Below are positions 8,944 through 19,353 of a stretch of DNA of 64,000 nt, piece after piece. The stretch is from Mangrovicella endophytica (GTDB taxonomy: Bacteria; Pseudomonadota; Alphaproteobacteria; Rhizobiales; Rhizobiaceae). The position numbers were made by a program, and so were the translations under genes. The stretch's first letter is position 1, and each line of letters starts with the position of its first letter. The stretch lies in assembly GCF_002893625.1 (NCBI RefSeq), contig NZ_PKMZ01000004.1, positions 1 through 64,000 of the forward strand, read 5' to 3'. Under the pieces are notes generated by a model, which searched no databases, was not told the origin of the DNA, and saw only the letters and a list, made by a program, of their open reading frames with translations.

Positions 8944-9186
8944 GTGACCGACGCTCCCGGCAAGCCCGCCAAGCCGAACCGCCGCCAGCGGCTCGAGGAT
9001 CAGCTGCGCGAGAACCTCAAGCGCCGCAAGGAGCAGGCGCGCGCGCGGCGGTCTGGCGCCATGATGGCCGATGACGCCGGTGATCCCCCGGAGACGGACG
9101 ATGCTACCGAGGCTTCGCGGGTTGATAGCGGCGGTGCGGGCGACGCTTCGTCGGAGGGCGGAGATGGAAGCGGGGGCAGAGACTGA
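8944..9186 (+). CDS. Small basic conserved hypothetical protein
   Basis: An 80-residue protein with a GTG start at 8944, 9 bp after a GGAG box. The N-terminal half is strongly basic (NRRQRLEDQLRENLKRRKEQARARR) and predicted helical. The C-terminal half is acidic and Gly/Ser-rich, hence disordered. I recall similar short proteins (basic RRK-rich helix) in alphaproteobacterial genomes without an assigned function. It lies 113 bp upstream of hemA on the same strand. A nucleic-acid-binding role is only a guess from charge. Confidence 0.6.
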   Translation: MTDAPGKPAKPNRRQRLEDQLRENLKRRKEQARARRSGAMMADDAGDPPETDDATEASRVDSGGAGDASSEGGDGSGGRD

Positions 9187-9299
9187 CGGCGTTCCGCTGC
9201 CCATGCGCTCACCGCACGGCGGCCGGTTCGAAATGGCACGGCAAAAACATGGACTTCACGGGAGCGGCATTTTAGAACGCTTCTGAAGGAGTTCCCGGA

Positions 9300-10580
9300 A
9301 TGATCGATTATCAACGGCACTTCCAGTCGGCGATCGATGCTCTTCACGTCGAGAAGCGCTACCGCGTCTTTGCCAATCTCGAGCGCATCGTCGGCCGGTT
9401 CCCCGTCGCCTTGTGGCGCGATGGCGAGGCGACCCGCGAGATCACCGTCTGGTGCTCCAACGACTATCTCGGCATGGGCCAGCATGCCGATGTGATCAGT
9501 GCGATGTGCGAAACCGCCTCGGCCATGGGCTCGGGCGCCGGCGGCACGCGCAACATCTCCGGAACCAACCATCCGCTGGTCGAGCTGGAGCGTGAGCTCG
9601 CCGACCTGCATGGCAAGGAAGCGGCGCTCGTCTTCACCTCCGGCTTCGTGTCCAACGAGGCGGCGATCTCGACCATTGCCAAGCTGCTGCCGGACTGCCT
9701 CATCCTGTCGGACGAGCTGAACCACGCCTCGATGATCGAGGGCGTGCGCAAGTCGGGCTCCAAGAAGCAGATCTTCCGGCACAACGACCTTGCCCATCTC
9801 GAAGAGCTGCTGGCGGCGGCCGAGCCGAACCGCCCCAAGCTGATCGTCTTCGAGAGCGTCTATTCGATGGATGGCGACATCGCGCCGATCGAGGCGATCG
9901 CAGATCTCGCAGAGCGCTACAACGCCATGACCTATATCGACGAGGTCCATGCCGTCGGCATGTATGGCGCGCGTGGCGGCGGCATCACCGAGCGCGACGG
10001 CGTTGCGAACCGCATCGACGTCATCGAGGGGACGCTCGCCAAGGCCTTTGGCGTACTCGGCGGCTATATTGCCGGCTCGAAGGCGCTGATCGATGCGGTG
10101 CGCTCCTATGCGCCGGGCTTCATCTTCACCACGGCGCTGCCGCCAGCGCTTGCCGCCGCGGCGACGGCCTCGATCCGGCACCTCAAGCGCTCTCAGAGCG
10201 AGCGCGACGCCCAGCAGCGCCAGGCCGCCCGCACCAAGAGCGTCTTTGCGGCGGTCAACCTGCCGGTGATGCCGTCGGACACGCACATCGTGCCCGTTCT
10301 CGTCGGCGACGCCGATCTCTGCAAGAAGGCGAGCGACCGGCTCCTGCAGGTGCACGGCATCTACATCCAGCCGATCAACTACCCGACCGTGCCGCGCGGC
10401 ACCGAGCGGCTGCGCATCACGCCGACGCCGTTCCACAGCGACGCGCTGATCGACACGTTGAAAGACGCGCTGATCGAGACCTGGACGACGCTCGGCATCG
10501 CCTTCGCTTCGGAACGGCCGGCCCAGGTCGAGCGTTCCGCCGCCATCACCCCTCTCGTGGTGTCGCAAGCCGGCGGCTGA
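9300..10580 (+). CDS. hemA: 5-aminolevulinate synthase
   Basis: A 426-residue PLP enzyme condensing succinyl-CoA and glycine to 5-aminolevulinate, the first step of the C4 haem/corrin/chlorophyll pathway. The ATG at 9300 follows an AAGGAG box. It begins [13 protein letters not shown] as in alphaproteobacterial ALAS. Visible motifs are CSNDYLGMG, the Gly-rich [12 protein letters not shown] segment, YIDEVHAVG (Asp contacting the PLP ring) and the PLP lysine at residue 248 in GTLAKAFG. The C-terminus keeps the [19 protein letters not shown] segment. Length matches the family. It appears to be monocistronic. Confidence 0.97.
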   Translation: MIDYQRHFQSAIDALHVEKRYRVFANLERIVGRFPVALWRDGEATREITVWCSNDYLGMGQHADVISAMCETASAMGSGAGGTRNISGTNHPLVELERELADLHGKEAALVFTSGFVSNEAAISTIAKLLPDCLILSDELNHASMIEGVRKSGSKKQIFRHNDLAHLEELLAAAEPNRPKLIVFESVYSMDGDIAPIEAIADLAERYNAMTYIDEVHAVGMYGARGGGITERDGVANRIDVIEGTLAKAFGVLGGYIAGSKALIDAVRSYAPGFIFTTALPPALAAAATASIRHLKRSQSERDAQQRQAARTKSVFAAVNLPVMPSDTHIVPVLVGDADLCKKASDRLLQVHGIYIQPINYPTVPRGTERLRITPTPFHSDALIDTLKDALIETWTTLGIAFASERPAQVERSAAITPLVVSQAGG

Positions 10581-10630
10581 CCGTTCCCGCCGCCTTGCAA
10601 TCTGCAGGACGGCAGGATGGGACGATCGTC

Positions 10631-10987
10631 ATGAAATGCTCGCTGCAGGATCTGTTGGCAACCGGCGGCTCGCAAGGAGCCTCCGGAGGTTCTGCGCTGT
10701 CGCATGGCACGATGACACTCTCGGCGCTGTCCTCTGACAACTCCGGTGCTGCCGCAACCTCCAGTCAGGACAGGCTGTTCATCGTGACTGCCGGTACGGC
10801 TGCATTGACCCTCGGGAACGAGCGCTTCGACCTTCAGCCGGGCGAAGCAGTGTTCGTGGCCGCAAGCGCCGAGCCGCGTTTCCAAGAGCTGTCCAGCGAC
10901 TTCAAGGCGTGGATCGTGTCCTATGGCCCTGCCGGCGGCGAGGCCGAGGCCCCGTCGCACTCAGTCTTCGCCGCGATCGACGCCTGA
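10631..10987 (+). CDS. Small cupin-fold protein
   Basis: A 118-residue protein starting at ATG 10631. The central part (LFIVTAGTAALTLGNERFDLQPGEAVFVAA) is a typical cupin beta strand pattern with the PGE turn. The conserved metal-binding His residues of classical cupins are not obvious, so metal binding is doubtful. It lies 50 bp after hemA on the same strand. Its 3' end overlaps the convergent AbrB-family gene by 27 bp. Function unknown; a small-molecule sensor or sugar-isomerase-like role is possible. Confidence 0.55.
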   Translation: MKCSLQDLLATGGSQGASGGSALSHGTMTLSALSSDNSGAAATSSQDRLFIVTAGTAALTLGNERFDLQPGEAVFVAASAEPRFQELSSDFKAWIVSYGPAGGEAEAPSHSVFAAIDA

Positions 10988-12085
10988 GGGCAGCGCCTGG
11001 CGTTCGGCGACTTCGGCCGGCAGCGGCGGCTCGACCTTCGGGAAGCGCCGCGCCAGCAAGGGCACGATCATCGCGATGCAGATGAAGCGGAACACATGGT
11101 GGGCCGCGACATAGGTAGGGTCGAGATCAAACTGGTAGGCGAGCACCGTCAGCGCCTCCAGCGCGCCGGGCGCATAAGCGAGCACCACCTTGCCCGGCTC
11201 GATCCCGAGCAGACCGACGGCGCCCAGCACCGCCGCGCCCGAGGCGACGACGCCGATCACGAAGGCGGCGACGGAGGCCGGCAGCAGCCGCAGGAGATCG
11301 CCGCGGTGGATACCGCGCAGGCGCGAGCCGATCAGGGCGCCGAGGACGACGAGGCCCGGGATGGTGATGGCGATCGGCAGAGCGACCGTCGTGATGCCGG
11401 AGCCGTGCAGCACCGCGCTGCCCATCAGTGCCCCCAGCATCAGCCCGCCCGGCACGCGCGACCAGCGGCCGAGGATCGCCAGGACGAGGCAGACGGCAAA
11501 GAGCAGGCTGCCGTCATAGAGGCTGATGGCGGTTCCCCTCGCGACCGGAACGGCGTCATCGCGCGCTTCGAGGGTCGAGAGGACCGGCGTCAGCACACCG
11601 ATCAGGAACAGCAGCCGGACGCTCTGGACGACCGTGACGCGGGTGATGTCCGAACGGGTCTCCGTTGCCGCCGCCAGCACGAAGGACAAGGCACCCGGAA
11701 GGGACGCAAAGAGCGCGGTCTGCCGATCCCAGCCATACACGCGGCGCAGGAAAGCGAAGGTGAGCACCACCACAGCCAGAACCCCCGCCATCTGCATGGC
11801 AAAGGAGAATGGCCAGATCGCAAGCTGACCCAGCACCTCCGGCGAGACGGCCGATCCCGACTGGATGCCCAGGACGAAGAACACGATCTCGCGCAGCCGC
11901 TCCGGCACCAGCGCATGCACGCCCGCGATGCTGGCGAGCGACACTGCGATAGTGGGCCCGAGCAGCCAGGGGATCGGCAGCGACAGGAGCGCCGCGATGC
12001 CGCCGCCCGCCGCTGCGATAAGGAGTGTGATGCCTGCCTGGACTGCCCGACGCGTCTGCGAGTTCAAACCGAACGCCCGATCCAC
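10961..12085 (-). CDS. AbrB-family (AmoA-like) inner-membrane protein
   Basis: A 374-residue polytopic membrane protein with about ten hydrophobic helices arranged as two similar halves. This matches the AbrB family (often named 'ammonia monooxygenase' in error), with signature segments GGGIAALLSLPIPWLLGPTIA and PGALEALTVLA. The GTG at 12085 overlaps the upstream aminotransferase gene by 22 bp; an in-frame TTG at 12067 overlapping that gene's stop (TTGA) is an equally plausible coupled start. The transport substrate of this family is poorly known. It probably forms an operon with the aminotransferase. Confidence 0.85.
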   Translation of the reverse strand: MDRAFGLNSQTRRAVQAGITLLIAAAGGGIAALLSLPIPWLLGPTIAVSLASIAGVHALVPERLREIVFFVLGIQSGSAVSPEVLGQLAIWPFSFAMQMAGVLAVVVLTFAFLRRVYGWDRQTALFASLPGALSFVLAAATETRSDITRVTVVQSVRLLFLIGVLTPVLSTLEARDDAVPVARGTAISLYDGSLLFAVCLVLAILGRWSRVPGGLMLGALMGSAVLHGSGITTVALPIAITIPGLVVLGALIGSRLRGIHRGDLLRLLPASVAAFVIGVVASGAAVLGAVGLLGIEPGKVVLAYAPGALEALTVLAYQFDLDPTYVAAHHVFRFICIAMIVPLLARRFPKVEPPLPAEVAERQALPSGVDRGED

Positions 12086-13233
12086 TCGGCGAGCCGGTTC
12101 GCTGAGGCTTCCACCTCGTCAAGCCGGCGATGGAAGCAGGCGCGCATGAAGCGGCCGCCGGACGGGCCGAAAGCGGTGCCCGGAGCCAGACCGACATTCG
12201 CCTCGTCGGCGATGCGGAAGGCGGCGGCCCTGGTGTCGTCGATGCCGTCGATCGCAAAGAAGGCGTAGAAGGCGCCGGCCGGCGGCACCATCGAGACCCG
12301 GTTGGTGCCGAGCAGCGCCGCGGTGAAGATGTCGCGCGCGCGGTGCGCCCGCTCCACCTGCTCGGCGATGAAGCTTTCGCCATGCTCGAGGGCCGCGATG
12401 GCGCCGCGCTGCATGAAGGCCGCAACGCCGGAGGTCGAGTACTGCACGAGGTTCTCGATCACGTCGCCGAAGGCGGCCGGTGCCTCGATCCAGCCGACGC
12501 GCCAGCCGGTCATTGCCCAGTTCTTGGAGAAGGAGTTGACGAAGAAGATCGGCTCGTCAGCCTCCATCACATCGTGGAAGGACGGCGCACGCTCGCCGGC
12601 ATAGTAGAAGCGCGAATAGATCTCGTCGGCGATGATGAAGGTGCCGGTTTCGCGGGCGATGCCGAGGATCGCGGCCAGCGTCGACTCGTCGGCCGTCCAC
12701 CCCGTCGGGTTGGACGGCGTGTTGACGAAGAGCGCCTTGGTCTTCGGGCCGATCGCGGCGCGCAGGCGGCCGAGGTCGAGCTGCCAGCCGGTCTCGGTCC
12801 AGTCGAGCGCGACCTCCACGGGCGTTGCACCAGCCACGCCCACGGCAGCCGAGATGTTCGGCCAGGCCGGTCCGATATAGACGACCTCGTCGCCGGCCCC
12901 GGCCAGCGCGTCGATTACGATCTGGATCGCCTGCATGCCGGATCCGACGACAAAGAAGCGATCGGCATCGAGTGGCTTGCCGTAGAGCGTGCTGGCATAG
13001 GTGGCGAGCGCCTGCCGCAGTTCGGGGATGCCGCGTTGCCAGGTGTAGAAGGTCTCGCCGGCCTTCAGGCTCGCCGCCGCTGCGTCGGCGATGAAGGCCG
13101 GCGTCGGCAGGTCGCCCTCGCCCGCCCAGAGCGGGATGAGGCCGGGACGGCCGCGGGCATAGTTCATCACGGCGACGATGCCGCTTTCGGGCGCTGCCAG
13201 CGCCTCTGGGCGCAGGCGACGAAGATGGCTCAT
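12064..13233 (-). CDS. Class I/II pyridoxal-phosphate aminotransferase
   Basis: A 389-residue fold-type I aminotransferase. It shows the substrate-binding N-terminus (LWAGEGDLPTPAFI), YTWQRGIPELRQALA, the NTPSNPTGW motif (Asn binding PLP), IADEIYSRF (Asp and Tyr around the cofactor) and the PLP lysine at residue 237 within NSFSKNWAMTGWRVGW. This is the aspartate-aminotransferase-like pattern. The specific amino donor and 2-oxoacid are not predictable. The gene is followed, with overlap, by the AbrB-family membrane protein. Confidence 0.9.
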   Translation of the reverse strand: MSHLRRLRPEALAAPESGIVAVMNYARGRPGLIPLWAGEGDLPTPAFIADAAAASLKAGETFYTWQRGIPELRQALATYASTLYGKPLDADRFFVVGSGMQAIQIVIDALAGAGDEVVYIGPAWPNISAAVGVAGATPVEVALDWTETGWQLDLGRLRAAIGPKTKALFVNTPSNPTGWTADESTLAAILGIARETGTFIIADEIYSRFYYAGERAPSFHDVMEADEPIFFVNSFSKNWAMTGWRVGWIEAPAAFGDVIENLVQYSTSGVAAFMQRGAIAALEHGESFIAEQVERAHRARDIFTAALLGTNRVSMVPPAGAFYAFFAIDGIDDTRAAAFRIADEANVGLAPGTAFGPSGGRFMRACFHRRLDEVEASANRLAEWIGRSV

Positions 13234-13342
13234 CTGAAGGCCTTCGGGGGAGTGGTCCTGAGACGGGAGATTCGTCGAATCTGCCTTTCCGCAGTCGCCG
13301 TCAAGCCCTCGGACGAGCGTCGGCGGAGAACCCCACGAGAGG

Positions 13343-13822
13343 CTACGGACGCGTCGGCATCACCGGCGCGACGGGATCGGCGGCCCTCGCAGGGCCAACG
13401 GCTGCCGCACGCCCGGCCAGGATGTCGCGGATCTCCTCCAGGAGCTTCTCCTCGCGCGGCAGATCCTCGGCGGCAACGGGCTTGGCCTCCTCCCTTCGCT
13501 TCAGCGTGTTCATGCCCTTCACCACGACGAAGAGCACGAAGGCGACGATCAGGAAGTTGATGGCGAGGGTCAGGAACTTGCCATAGGCGAGGACGGCGCC
13601 CTGCTCACGCGCCGCCTCGAGTGATGTCGCCGTTACGCCGGAGGCCAGCGGCACGAACTTGTTGGAAAAATCGACACCGCCGGTGATGAGGCCGATCACC
13701 GGCATGACGAGGTCGGTGACCATCGAGTTGACGAGGCCGGAAAAGGCCGCACCGATGATGATGCCGACGGCCAGATCGATCATGTTGCCTTTGAGGGCGA
13801 ATTCCTTGAACTCTTTCAGCAT
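13343..13822 (-). CDS. mscL: Large-conductance mechanosensitive channel
   Basis: A 159-residue channel protein opened by membrane tension during hypo-osmotic shock. It starts [20 protein letters not shown] (N-terminal amphipathic helix), followed by TM1 with the pore-lining [14 protein letters not shown] and [11 protein letters not shown] periplasmic loop and TM2 ([19 protein letters not shown]) follow, then a cytoplasmic helix with [15 protein letters not shown]. The C-terminal tail ([12 protein letters not shown]...) is somewhat longer than in E. coli. The ATG at 13822 is used, since further upstream residues do not fit the family. Confidence 0.97.
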   Translation of the reverse strand: MLKEFKEFALKGNMIDLAVGIIIGAAFSGLVNSMVTDLVMPVIGLITGGVDFSNKFVPLASGVTATSLEAAREQGAVLAYGKFLTLAINFLIVAFVLFVVVKGMNTLKRREEAKPVAAEDLPREEKLLEEIRDILAGRAAAVGPARAADPVAPVMPTRP

Positions 13823-14004
13823 GGCGATCCTTACGTCCCTGCGGATGACAGCCTGGCACTGCCGCGCGCGCAAAGCCGCGCACGGTCGCCTTGGTGCGGC
13901 ATCGACTATAGGGACGTGGCCGCGCCGGCTCCAGCCACGGCGCAAGCAGTCGCTTGCATGCGCTACGCGCGACAGCCGCCCCAGCATGGGATGGAGCAGC
14001 GCCC

Positions 14005-17000
14005 GTGCTTAGCGGTCAGATCGCCCTCGCCGCGATCGCCTATCTCCTGCTGCTCTTCGCGGTCGCCCACTTCGGCGACCGACGACCGGCAAAGCGGCGG
14101 GCCGCCAGCCGCCCCGGCGTCTACTCGCTCAGCCTTGCCGTCTACTGCACCTCGTGGACCTTCCTCGGCTCGGTCGGCGGTGCCGCCCGCGACGGCTTCT
14201 CGTTCCTTGCCATCTATATCGGTCCGATCGCAGTCTTCCTGCTGGCGCCGCAGCTGATCGGTCGGATCATCCGACTGGCCAAGACCGAAAAGATCACGAC
14301 GATCGCCGACTTCATCGCGGCGCGATATGGCAAGAGCCCCTCGATCGCCTCGATCGCGACGCTGATCGCCCTCGTCGGCACCGTGCCGTACATCTCGCTG
14401 CAGCTGAAGGGGATTTCCACCAGCGTGTCGGCCTTGGTCGTGCATTATCAGGTCGGTCCGATCCCGCTGCCGCTGCCGCCGCTCTTCGGCGATCTGGCCC
14501 TGCCTGTGGCGCTGACGCTCGGCATCTTTGCCATCCTGTTCGGCACCCGCCATGCCGACGCGACGGAGCACCAGGACGGGCTGGTGCTCGCGATCGCGAT
14601 GGAATCGCTGGTCAAGCTGGGCGCGTTCCTGGCCGTCGGCATCTGGGCGAGCCTCATCCTGTTCTCGCCGGGCGAACTCTGGCGCGCCGCGGTGGCCGAT
14701 GCGCGCATTGCGAGCGCCTTCTCGACCGGCGTCAGCGGGAATTTCCTCGCCGCGACGCTTCTCAGCGGCTGTGCCATCCTCCTGCTGCCGCGCCAGTTCC
14801 ACATGACGGTGGTGGAGAACCGCACGATGGGCGAGCTCAGGCGCGCCCGCTGGCTGTTCCCGCTTTACCTCGTCGCCATCAACGTCTTCGTCATCCCGAT
14901 CGCCGCTGCGGGATCGCTGCGCCTCGGCGGCAGCGCCGACGCCGACCTCTATGTTCTGGCCCTGCCGCTGGCCGAAGGCGCCGACCTCCTGTCGCTGCTT
15001 GCCTTCATCGGCGGGCTGTCAGCGGCAACCGCGATGGTCATCGTCGAGAGCGTCGCCCTCTCGATCATGATCTCCAACGATCTGGTGCTGCCCTTCCTCT
15101 TGAAGCGGATGGGGCCGCAGCGCACGGTCACCGGCGACCGCTCCCGGCTGATCCTCAACATCCGGCGCACCGCGATCATGGCGATCGTGCTGCTCGGCTA
15201 TGCCTATTACCGAGCCACCGGCACGGGTGCCGGGCTCGCCTCGATCGGCCTTCTGTCCTTCGCCGCCATCGCGCAATTCGTGCCGGCGGTGCTTGCCGGC
15301 CTGTTCTGGCGGCGCGCCAATGCGCGCGGGGCGCGGATCGGTCTCCTCTCCGGCATCGGTCTCTGGGGATATACGCTGCTCCTGCCGGCGCTCCTGCCGG
15401 AGTCGGCCATCATCCGCGAGGGGTTGTTCGGCCTTGCAGCACTGCGGCCTCAGGCACTCTTCGGCCTGTCTGCCGAACCGCTGCTGCACGGCGTCGTCGC
15501 CAGCCTCGGCATCAATGCACTCTGCCTCGTCGCCGGCTCGCTCAGCCGCGCGGCAACGCCCATCGAGCGTATCCAGGCAGCCCTCTTCGTGCAGCGTCGT
15601 CCGACGCGAAGGCCGGGCATCAAGCCGCCGCGGACGGGCGTCAGCATCGGCGCGCTGAAGGCGGCCATCGCGCCCTATCTCGGCGCCGAGCGTACCGAGC
15701 GCGCCTTCGCCAATTTCGAGGAGAGCGAAGGCCGGCGCCTCGACGACCGATCGGCGGCCGACGGCGCGACGGTGCGCTTCTGCGAGCAACTGCTTGGCTC
15801 GGCCATCGGCTCGGCCTCCTCCCGCCTCGTCCTGTCGCTGCTCTTCCAGCGCCATGCCGACGCCAGCCGATCGGCCCTGCGGCTTCTCGACGATGCCTCG
15901 GAAGCGGTGCGCTACAACCGCGACCTCCTGCATGTCGCGCTGGACCAGGTCGAGCAGGGCCTTGCCGTCTTCGACGCCGACTTCCGCCTGACCTTCTGGA
16001 ACCGGCAGTTCCGCGATCTCCTCCTGCTGCCGCCACACGGCGCGCAAATCGGAACGTCGCTGACATCGATCCTCGATGAACTGGTGGCTGCCGGCGAGAT
16101 CAGCCGGGACGATGCCGCCCGCAGCCTCGACAGCCTCAGCCGCATGCCGTCGCAACATCAGATCACGCTGGAACAGTCGGAGCGGATCATCGAAATCCGC
16201 GGCAACAGGATGCCGGGCGGCGGCTTCGTCGCGGCGGTCTCCGACATGACCGAGCGGGTCCGGCGCGCCGCGGCACTGCGCGGCCTCAACGAGACGCTGG
16301 AGGAGCGCGTGCGTCTGCGCACCGCCGAGCTCACCCGGGTCAATGCCGACCTCGCGGAGGCGCGGCAGGCCGCCGACGATGCCAATCTCGGCAAGACGCG
16401 CTTCCTCGCCGCCGCGGGGCACGACATCCTGCAGCCGCTGAATGCCGCCAAGCTCTATGCCGCGGCTCTGCAGGAGCGCCGGCCAGGCGGCGACGGCGGC
16501 GAACTCGCCGGCCATATCGGCGCCTCGCTCGAAGCGGTGGAGGCGATCCTCGGCGCGGTGCTCGACATCTCTCGCCTCGACACGGGCGCGATGGAACCGC
16601 AACTCGACGACGTGCCCTTGCAGCCGTTGCTGCGTCAGGTGGTGGCCGAGCTGCGGCCGCTGGCTACCGCCAAGGGCGTCTCGCTTCGACTGGTGCCAAC
16701 GCAGGCGGCCGTGCGCACCGACCGCAACCTCCTGCGGCGCCTGGTCCAGAACCTCGTTTCAAATGCTGTGAAATACACGCCGGGCGGCAAGGTGGTGGTC
16801 GGTGTCCGGTACCGCCGCGGCGGACAGATCGAGCTGCAGGTTCTCGACAGCGGCATCGGCATCCCGGCCGACAAGCTCGACACGATCTTCCAGGAGTTCC
16901 TGCGCCTCGACGAGGGCAGCCGGACGGCGCCGGGTCTCGGGCTCGGCCTGTCGATCGTGGAGCGCATCGCCCGTGTCCTGTCGCATCCGGTCTCGGTGCA

Positions 17001-17499
17001 GTCCGTCCACGGGCGGGGCACCTCCTTCCGGCTGACGATACCGCAGGTCAAACGCCGTCCGGCCGAGCCGGCGAGCGCGCCGGCAAGCTTCACGCCGCAT
17101 GGCGCCGATGCCTTGAGGGGAACGCGCGTCCTCTGCATCGACAACGAGGCCGCCATCCGCGCGGGCATGGCGACGCTTCTCGGCGGCTGGGGCTGCAGCG
17201 TCACTGTGAGCGGCGGAACGGAGGCGGCACTGGAGGCTTGCCGCGATGCCGGCGGGACACCCGACATCGTGCTGGCCGACTATCATCTCGACGGCGAAAC
17301 CGGGCTCGATGCCATCCGCCGTCTGCGCGCCGCATTGGGACCTGAGCTGCCGGCGATCCTGATCACGGCGGATCGCTCGCCCGCCGTTGCGGCCGAAGCT
17401 GCCGCGCTCGGCGTCGACGTGCTGACGAAACCGTTGAAGCCGGCCTCGCTGCGCGCCTCCATGGCACGGCGGCGGATCAGCCGCGACGCCGCCGAGTAG
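14005..17499 (+). CDS. Sodium/solute-symporter-like hybrid histidine kinase with receiver domain
   Basis: A 1164-residue membrane sensor starting at GTG 14005 behind GGAG. Residues 1 to about 500 form a multi-helix SSF (SLC5-like) domain. A cytoplasmic PAS domain (around residues 650-740, [21 protein letters not shown]) and a coiled coil ([16 protein letters not shown]) follow. The HisKA helix has His806 in [14 protein letters not shown], a form typical of NahK/ErcS'-type kinases. The ATPase domain has the N box [20 protein letters not shown] and [11 protein letters not shown]-terminal receiver domain carries Asp1092 in LADYHLDG. The convergent response regulator gene 21 bp away is the likely partner. 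The symporter part may sense or transport a solute. Confidence 0.93.
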   Translation: MLSGQIALAAIAYLLLLFAVAHFGDRRPAKRRAASRPGVYSLSLAVYCTSWTFLGSVGGAARDGFSFLAIYIGPIAVFLLAPQLIGRIIRLAKTEKITTIADFIAARYGKSPSIASIATLIALVGTVPYISLQLKGISTSVSALVVHYQVGPIPLPLPPLFGDLALPVALTLGIFAILFGTRHADATEHQDGLVLAIAMESLVKLGAFLAVGIWASLILFSPGELWRAAVADARIASAFSTGVSGNFLAATLLSGCAILLLPRQFHMTVVENRTMGELRRARWLFPLYLVAINVFVIPIAAAGSLRLGGSADADLYVLALPLAEGADLLSLLAFIGGLSAATAMVIVESVALSIMISNDLVLPFLLKRMGPQRTVTGDRSRLILNIRRTAIMAIVLLGYAYYRATGTGAGLASIGLLSFAAIAQFVPAVLAGLFWRRANARGARIGLLSGIGLWGYTLLLPALLPESAIIREGLFGLAALRPQALFGLSAEPLLHGVVASLGINALCLVAGSLSRAATPIERIQAALFVQRRPTRRPGIKPPRTGVSIGALKAAIAPYLGAERTERAFANFEESEGRRLDDRSAADGATVRFCEQLLGSAIGSASSRLVLSLLFQRHADASRSALRLLDDASEAVRYNRDLLHVALDQVEQGLAVFDADFRLTFWNRQFRDLLLLPPHGAQIGTSLTSILDELVAAGEISRDDAARSLDSLSRMPSQHQITLEQSERIIEIRGNRMPGGGFVAAVSDMTERVRRAAALRGLNETLEERVRLRTAELTRVNADLAEARQAADDANLGKTRFLAAAGHDILQPLNAAKLYAAALQERRPGGDGGELAGHIGASLEAVEAILGAVLDISRLDTGAMEPQLDDVPLQPLLRQVVAELRPLATAKGVSLRLVPTQAAVRTDRNLLRRLVQNLVSNAVKYTPGGKVVVGVRYRRGGQIELQVLDSGIGIPADKLDTIFQEFLRLDEGSRTAPGLGLGLSIVERIARVLSHPVSVQSVHGRGTSFRLTIPQVKRRPAEPASAPASFTPHGADALRGTRVLCIDNEAAIRAGMATLLGGWGCSVTVSGGTEAALEACRDAGGTPDIVLADYHLDGETGLDAIRRLRAALGPELPAILITADRSPAVAAEAAALGVDVLTKPLKPASLRASMARRRISRDAAE

Positions 17500-17509
17500 A
17501 GTATCTCCC

Positions 17510-17531
17510 CTACTGGCTCCCTACTGGCTCC
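17510..17531. repeat. 11-bp tandem duplication at the end of the response regulator gene
   Basis: CTACTGGCTCC occurs twice head to tail (17510-17520 and 17521-17531). Read on the minus strand, the second copy holds the last codons and stop (AGC CAG TAG) of the response regulator. The first copy repeats them just after the stop, between the two convergent genes. Confidence 0.9.
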
Positions 17532-18156
17532 AGCCGAGCTTGCCGAGGAGGATCACCGCCTGGGTGCGGCTGTCGACGCCGAGCTTCTGCAGAATCGCCG
17601 AGACATGCGCCTTCACCGTCGCCTCGGAGACGTCGAGCTCATAGGCGATCTGCTTGTTGAGGAGGCCGCGCGCCAGCATGGCAAGAACCCGGGTCTGCTG
17701 CGGGGTCAGCCGGCGCAGGCGATCGGCGATGCTGCTGAGTTCCGGATCCGGCTCGCTTGGCGGTGTAAAGCCCTCCGGCAGGAAGACGTCGCCGGCCAGC
17801 AGCCGGCCAATACCGTCCCGGATGACGTCGAGGCTCGCCGACTTCGGGATGAAGCCGGAGGCGCCGAGTTCCAGCGCCCGGGCGATCACCACCGCATCGT
17901 CGCTGCCGGATACGATGGCGATCGGCACGCCCGGATGTTCGGCCCGCAGGACGGCGAGCCCGGAAAGGCCGCCATTGCCCGGCATGGCAAGGTCGAGCAG
18001 CATGAGGTCGGCATCGGGATGGGCAGTCAGTGCGGCCGCCGCATCGTCGAAGTCGGACGCTTCGACGGTCACGGAATCGGCAAGCGAGGCGAGGATCTCC
18101 TTCAGCGCTCCGCGAAACAGCGGATGGTCATCGGCGACGATGAAGGTCCGGCTCAT
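17521..18156 (-). CDS. LuxR/NarL-family response regulator
   Basis: A 211-residue two-domain regulator. The receiver domain has the acidic pair in VADDHPLFR, the phosphorylated Asp55 in LLDLAMPG, a Ser in SGSDD and the Lys in FIPKSAS. The DNA-binding domain (about residues 145-205) shows the LuxR helix-turn-helix LTPQQTRVLAMLARGLLNKQIA and VSEATVKAHVSAILQKL. It converges with the symporter-like hybrid kinase gene and is its presumed output. Target genes are not visible here. Confidence 0.94.
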   Translation of the reverse strand: MSRTFIVADDHPLFRGALKEILASLADSVTVEASDFDDAAAALTAHPDADLMLLDLAMPGNGGLSGLAVLRAEHPGVPIAIVSGSDDAVVIARALELGASGFIPKSASLDVIRDGIGRLLAGDVFLPEGFTPPSEPDPELSSIADRLRRLTPQQTRVLAMLARGLLNKQIAYELDVSEATVKAHVSAILQKLGVDSRTQAVILLGKLGWSQ

Positions 18157-18349
18157 GGCGCCGGCTTCTTGGCACGATCCGGCATGATCTCCTCCCCGCC
18201 GTCCTTACGCGATCAACGCATCGCCCGCCTCCCAACGATCGACGCTCATTCTATTCATGCCCTGTCGCGGCACTCGTGGACAAGCCGATATGCGAGATCC
18301 CAGACGCTGCGAGGTCGAGATCGAATAGGGCTCGGCCGAAGGCCGGTGA

Positions 18350-18772
18350 TCAGCGGCCGGCGTAATGCAGCACGATCTCCCGCTCATGCGGCCGAGCGCG
18401 GTGCTCCATCACATAGATACCCTGCCAGGTGCCCAGCATCAGCCGCCCGTTCATCACGGGGACCACAAGGCTAGTGCCCGTGAGCGCGGTCTTCACATGC
18501 GCCGGCATGTCGTCCGGCCCCTCCTCGTCGTGCCGGTATGGTGCATCCTCCGGCGCCAGACGATCCAGCGCGTCGACGAGGTCGCGCCGCACGTCGGGCG
18601 AGGCGTTTTCCATGATCGTGAGCGATGCCGAGGTGTGGCGGATGAAGAGCGTCAGCAGACCATCCTGCGCCTCGGCTTCAGCAAGGCGGTGCGCGACTTC
18701 GTCGGTAATCTCCAGCATGGCACGGCCGGGTGTCCGCACCCGAAAGGTCGTGAGATAGGGACGATCCGGCAC
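18350..18772 (-). CDS. yjbQ: YjbQ family protein (UPF0047, secondary thiamine-phosphate synthase)
   Basis: A 140-residue protein with the UPF0047 signatures LFIRHTSASLTIMENASPDVRRDL and HVKTALTGTSLVVPV, then GRLMLGTWQGIYVMEHR. The conserved His and the HTSAS segment are the proposed metal/active site. The family is named for weak thiamine-phosphate-synthase activity; its true cellular role is uncertain. The start is GTG 18772, 3 bp after the stop of the upstream secreted-protein gene, so the two are probably one transcript. Confidence 0.93.
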   Translation of the reverse strand: MPDRPYLTTFRVRTPGRAMLEITDEVAHRLAEAEAQDGLLTLFIRHTSASLTIMENASPDVRRDLVDALDRLAPEDAPYRHDEEGPDDMPAHVKTALTGTSLVVPVMNGRLMLGTWQGIYVMEHRARPHEREIVLHYAGR

Positions 18773-18775
18773 GGC

Positions 18776-19237
18776 TTACGTCCGGTCCGGCATCGGGCCT
18801 TCGTCCGGCTCGGCCAGATCGCGACGGAACTCGCGTGCCGCATCGCCGAAGGCGCGAAAGACGCGCTTCATCTCATCGATCGTCTGGTCGAGCGTCTTGG
18901 GCGCCTCCGCCTGCTCCGCCGTCTCGCGCTCCCTGGCGCGGGCTTCGAGCTTGTCGACGCGCGCCTGCAGCTTCTCGATCTCCGCTCGCAGGGCCGCGGC
19001 CTCGTCGCGGCTCGGCTGGCACGACATGCCCGTACCGCTGACCGCACAGATGCTGACCGTGCCGGTCTGCTTGTCCACGCGCGCAATGCCGCCGCCATCG
19101 GTGGGCGCCACCTGATAGCGCTCGCTGCTGCCATTTACCGGAGCGGACGGCGCGGCGCCGGCCGATTCCTGTGCCGCGAGCGGCTGCGCCGTCAAGACGG
19201 CTGCTGTCAGCACCGTCGCTGCAGACCATCGCTTCAT
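18776..19237 (-). CDS. Secreted coiled-coil protein of unknown function
   Basis: A 153-residue protein with a signal peptide (MKRWSAATVLTAAVLTAQPLAA, cleavage before QESAG). A short beta-rich segment follows (YQVAPTDGGGIARVDKQTGTVSICAV) with two Cys residues. A charged coiled coil (EAAALRAEIEKLQARVDKLEARA) and a C-terminal helix complete it. The beta segment with a Cys-containing SICAV...MSCQPSRDE pattern resembles small periplasmic proteins annotated only as hypothetical. It is probably periplasmic and oligomeric through the coiled coil. No enzymatic motif seen. Confidence 0.7.
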   Translation of the reverse strand: MKRWSAATVLTAAVLTAQPLAAQESAGAAPSAPVNGSSERYQVAPTDGGGIARVDKQTGTVSICAVSGTGMSCQPSRDEAAALRAEIEKLQARVDKLEARARERETAEQAEAPKTLDQTIDEMKRVFRAFGDAAREFRRDLAEPDEGPMPDRT

Positions 19238-19353
19238 GACATTGCCTCCTCATGTCCTGCGGGTCGGCGGGCCTCTGCCGATCCGCCTCGATGGCGGAAC
19301 GCTTGCGCTCAGGCTCCGTTGCTTTTCAACTGCACCTCTGGCAACCGGAACGC

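Noticed and set aside
14154-16079. 641-codon alternative frame inside the kinase gene
   Set aside because: Arg/Pro/Ala-rich with no domain, whereas the kinase frame has symporter, PAS, HisKA, ATPase and receiver motifs throughout.
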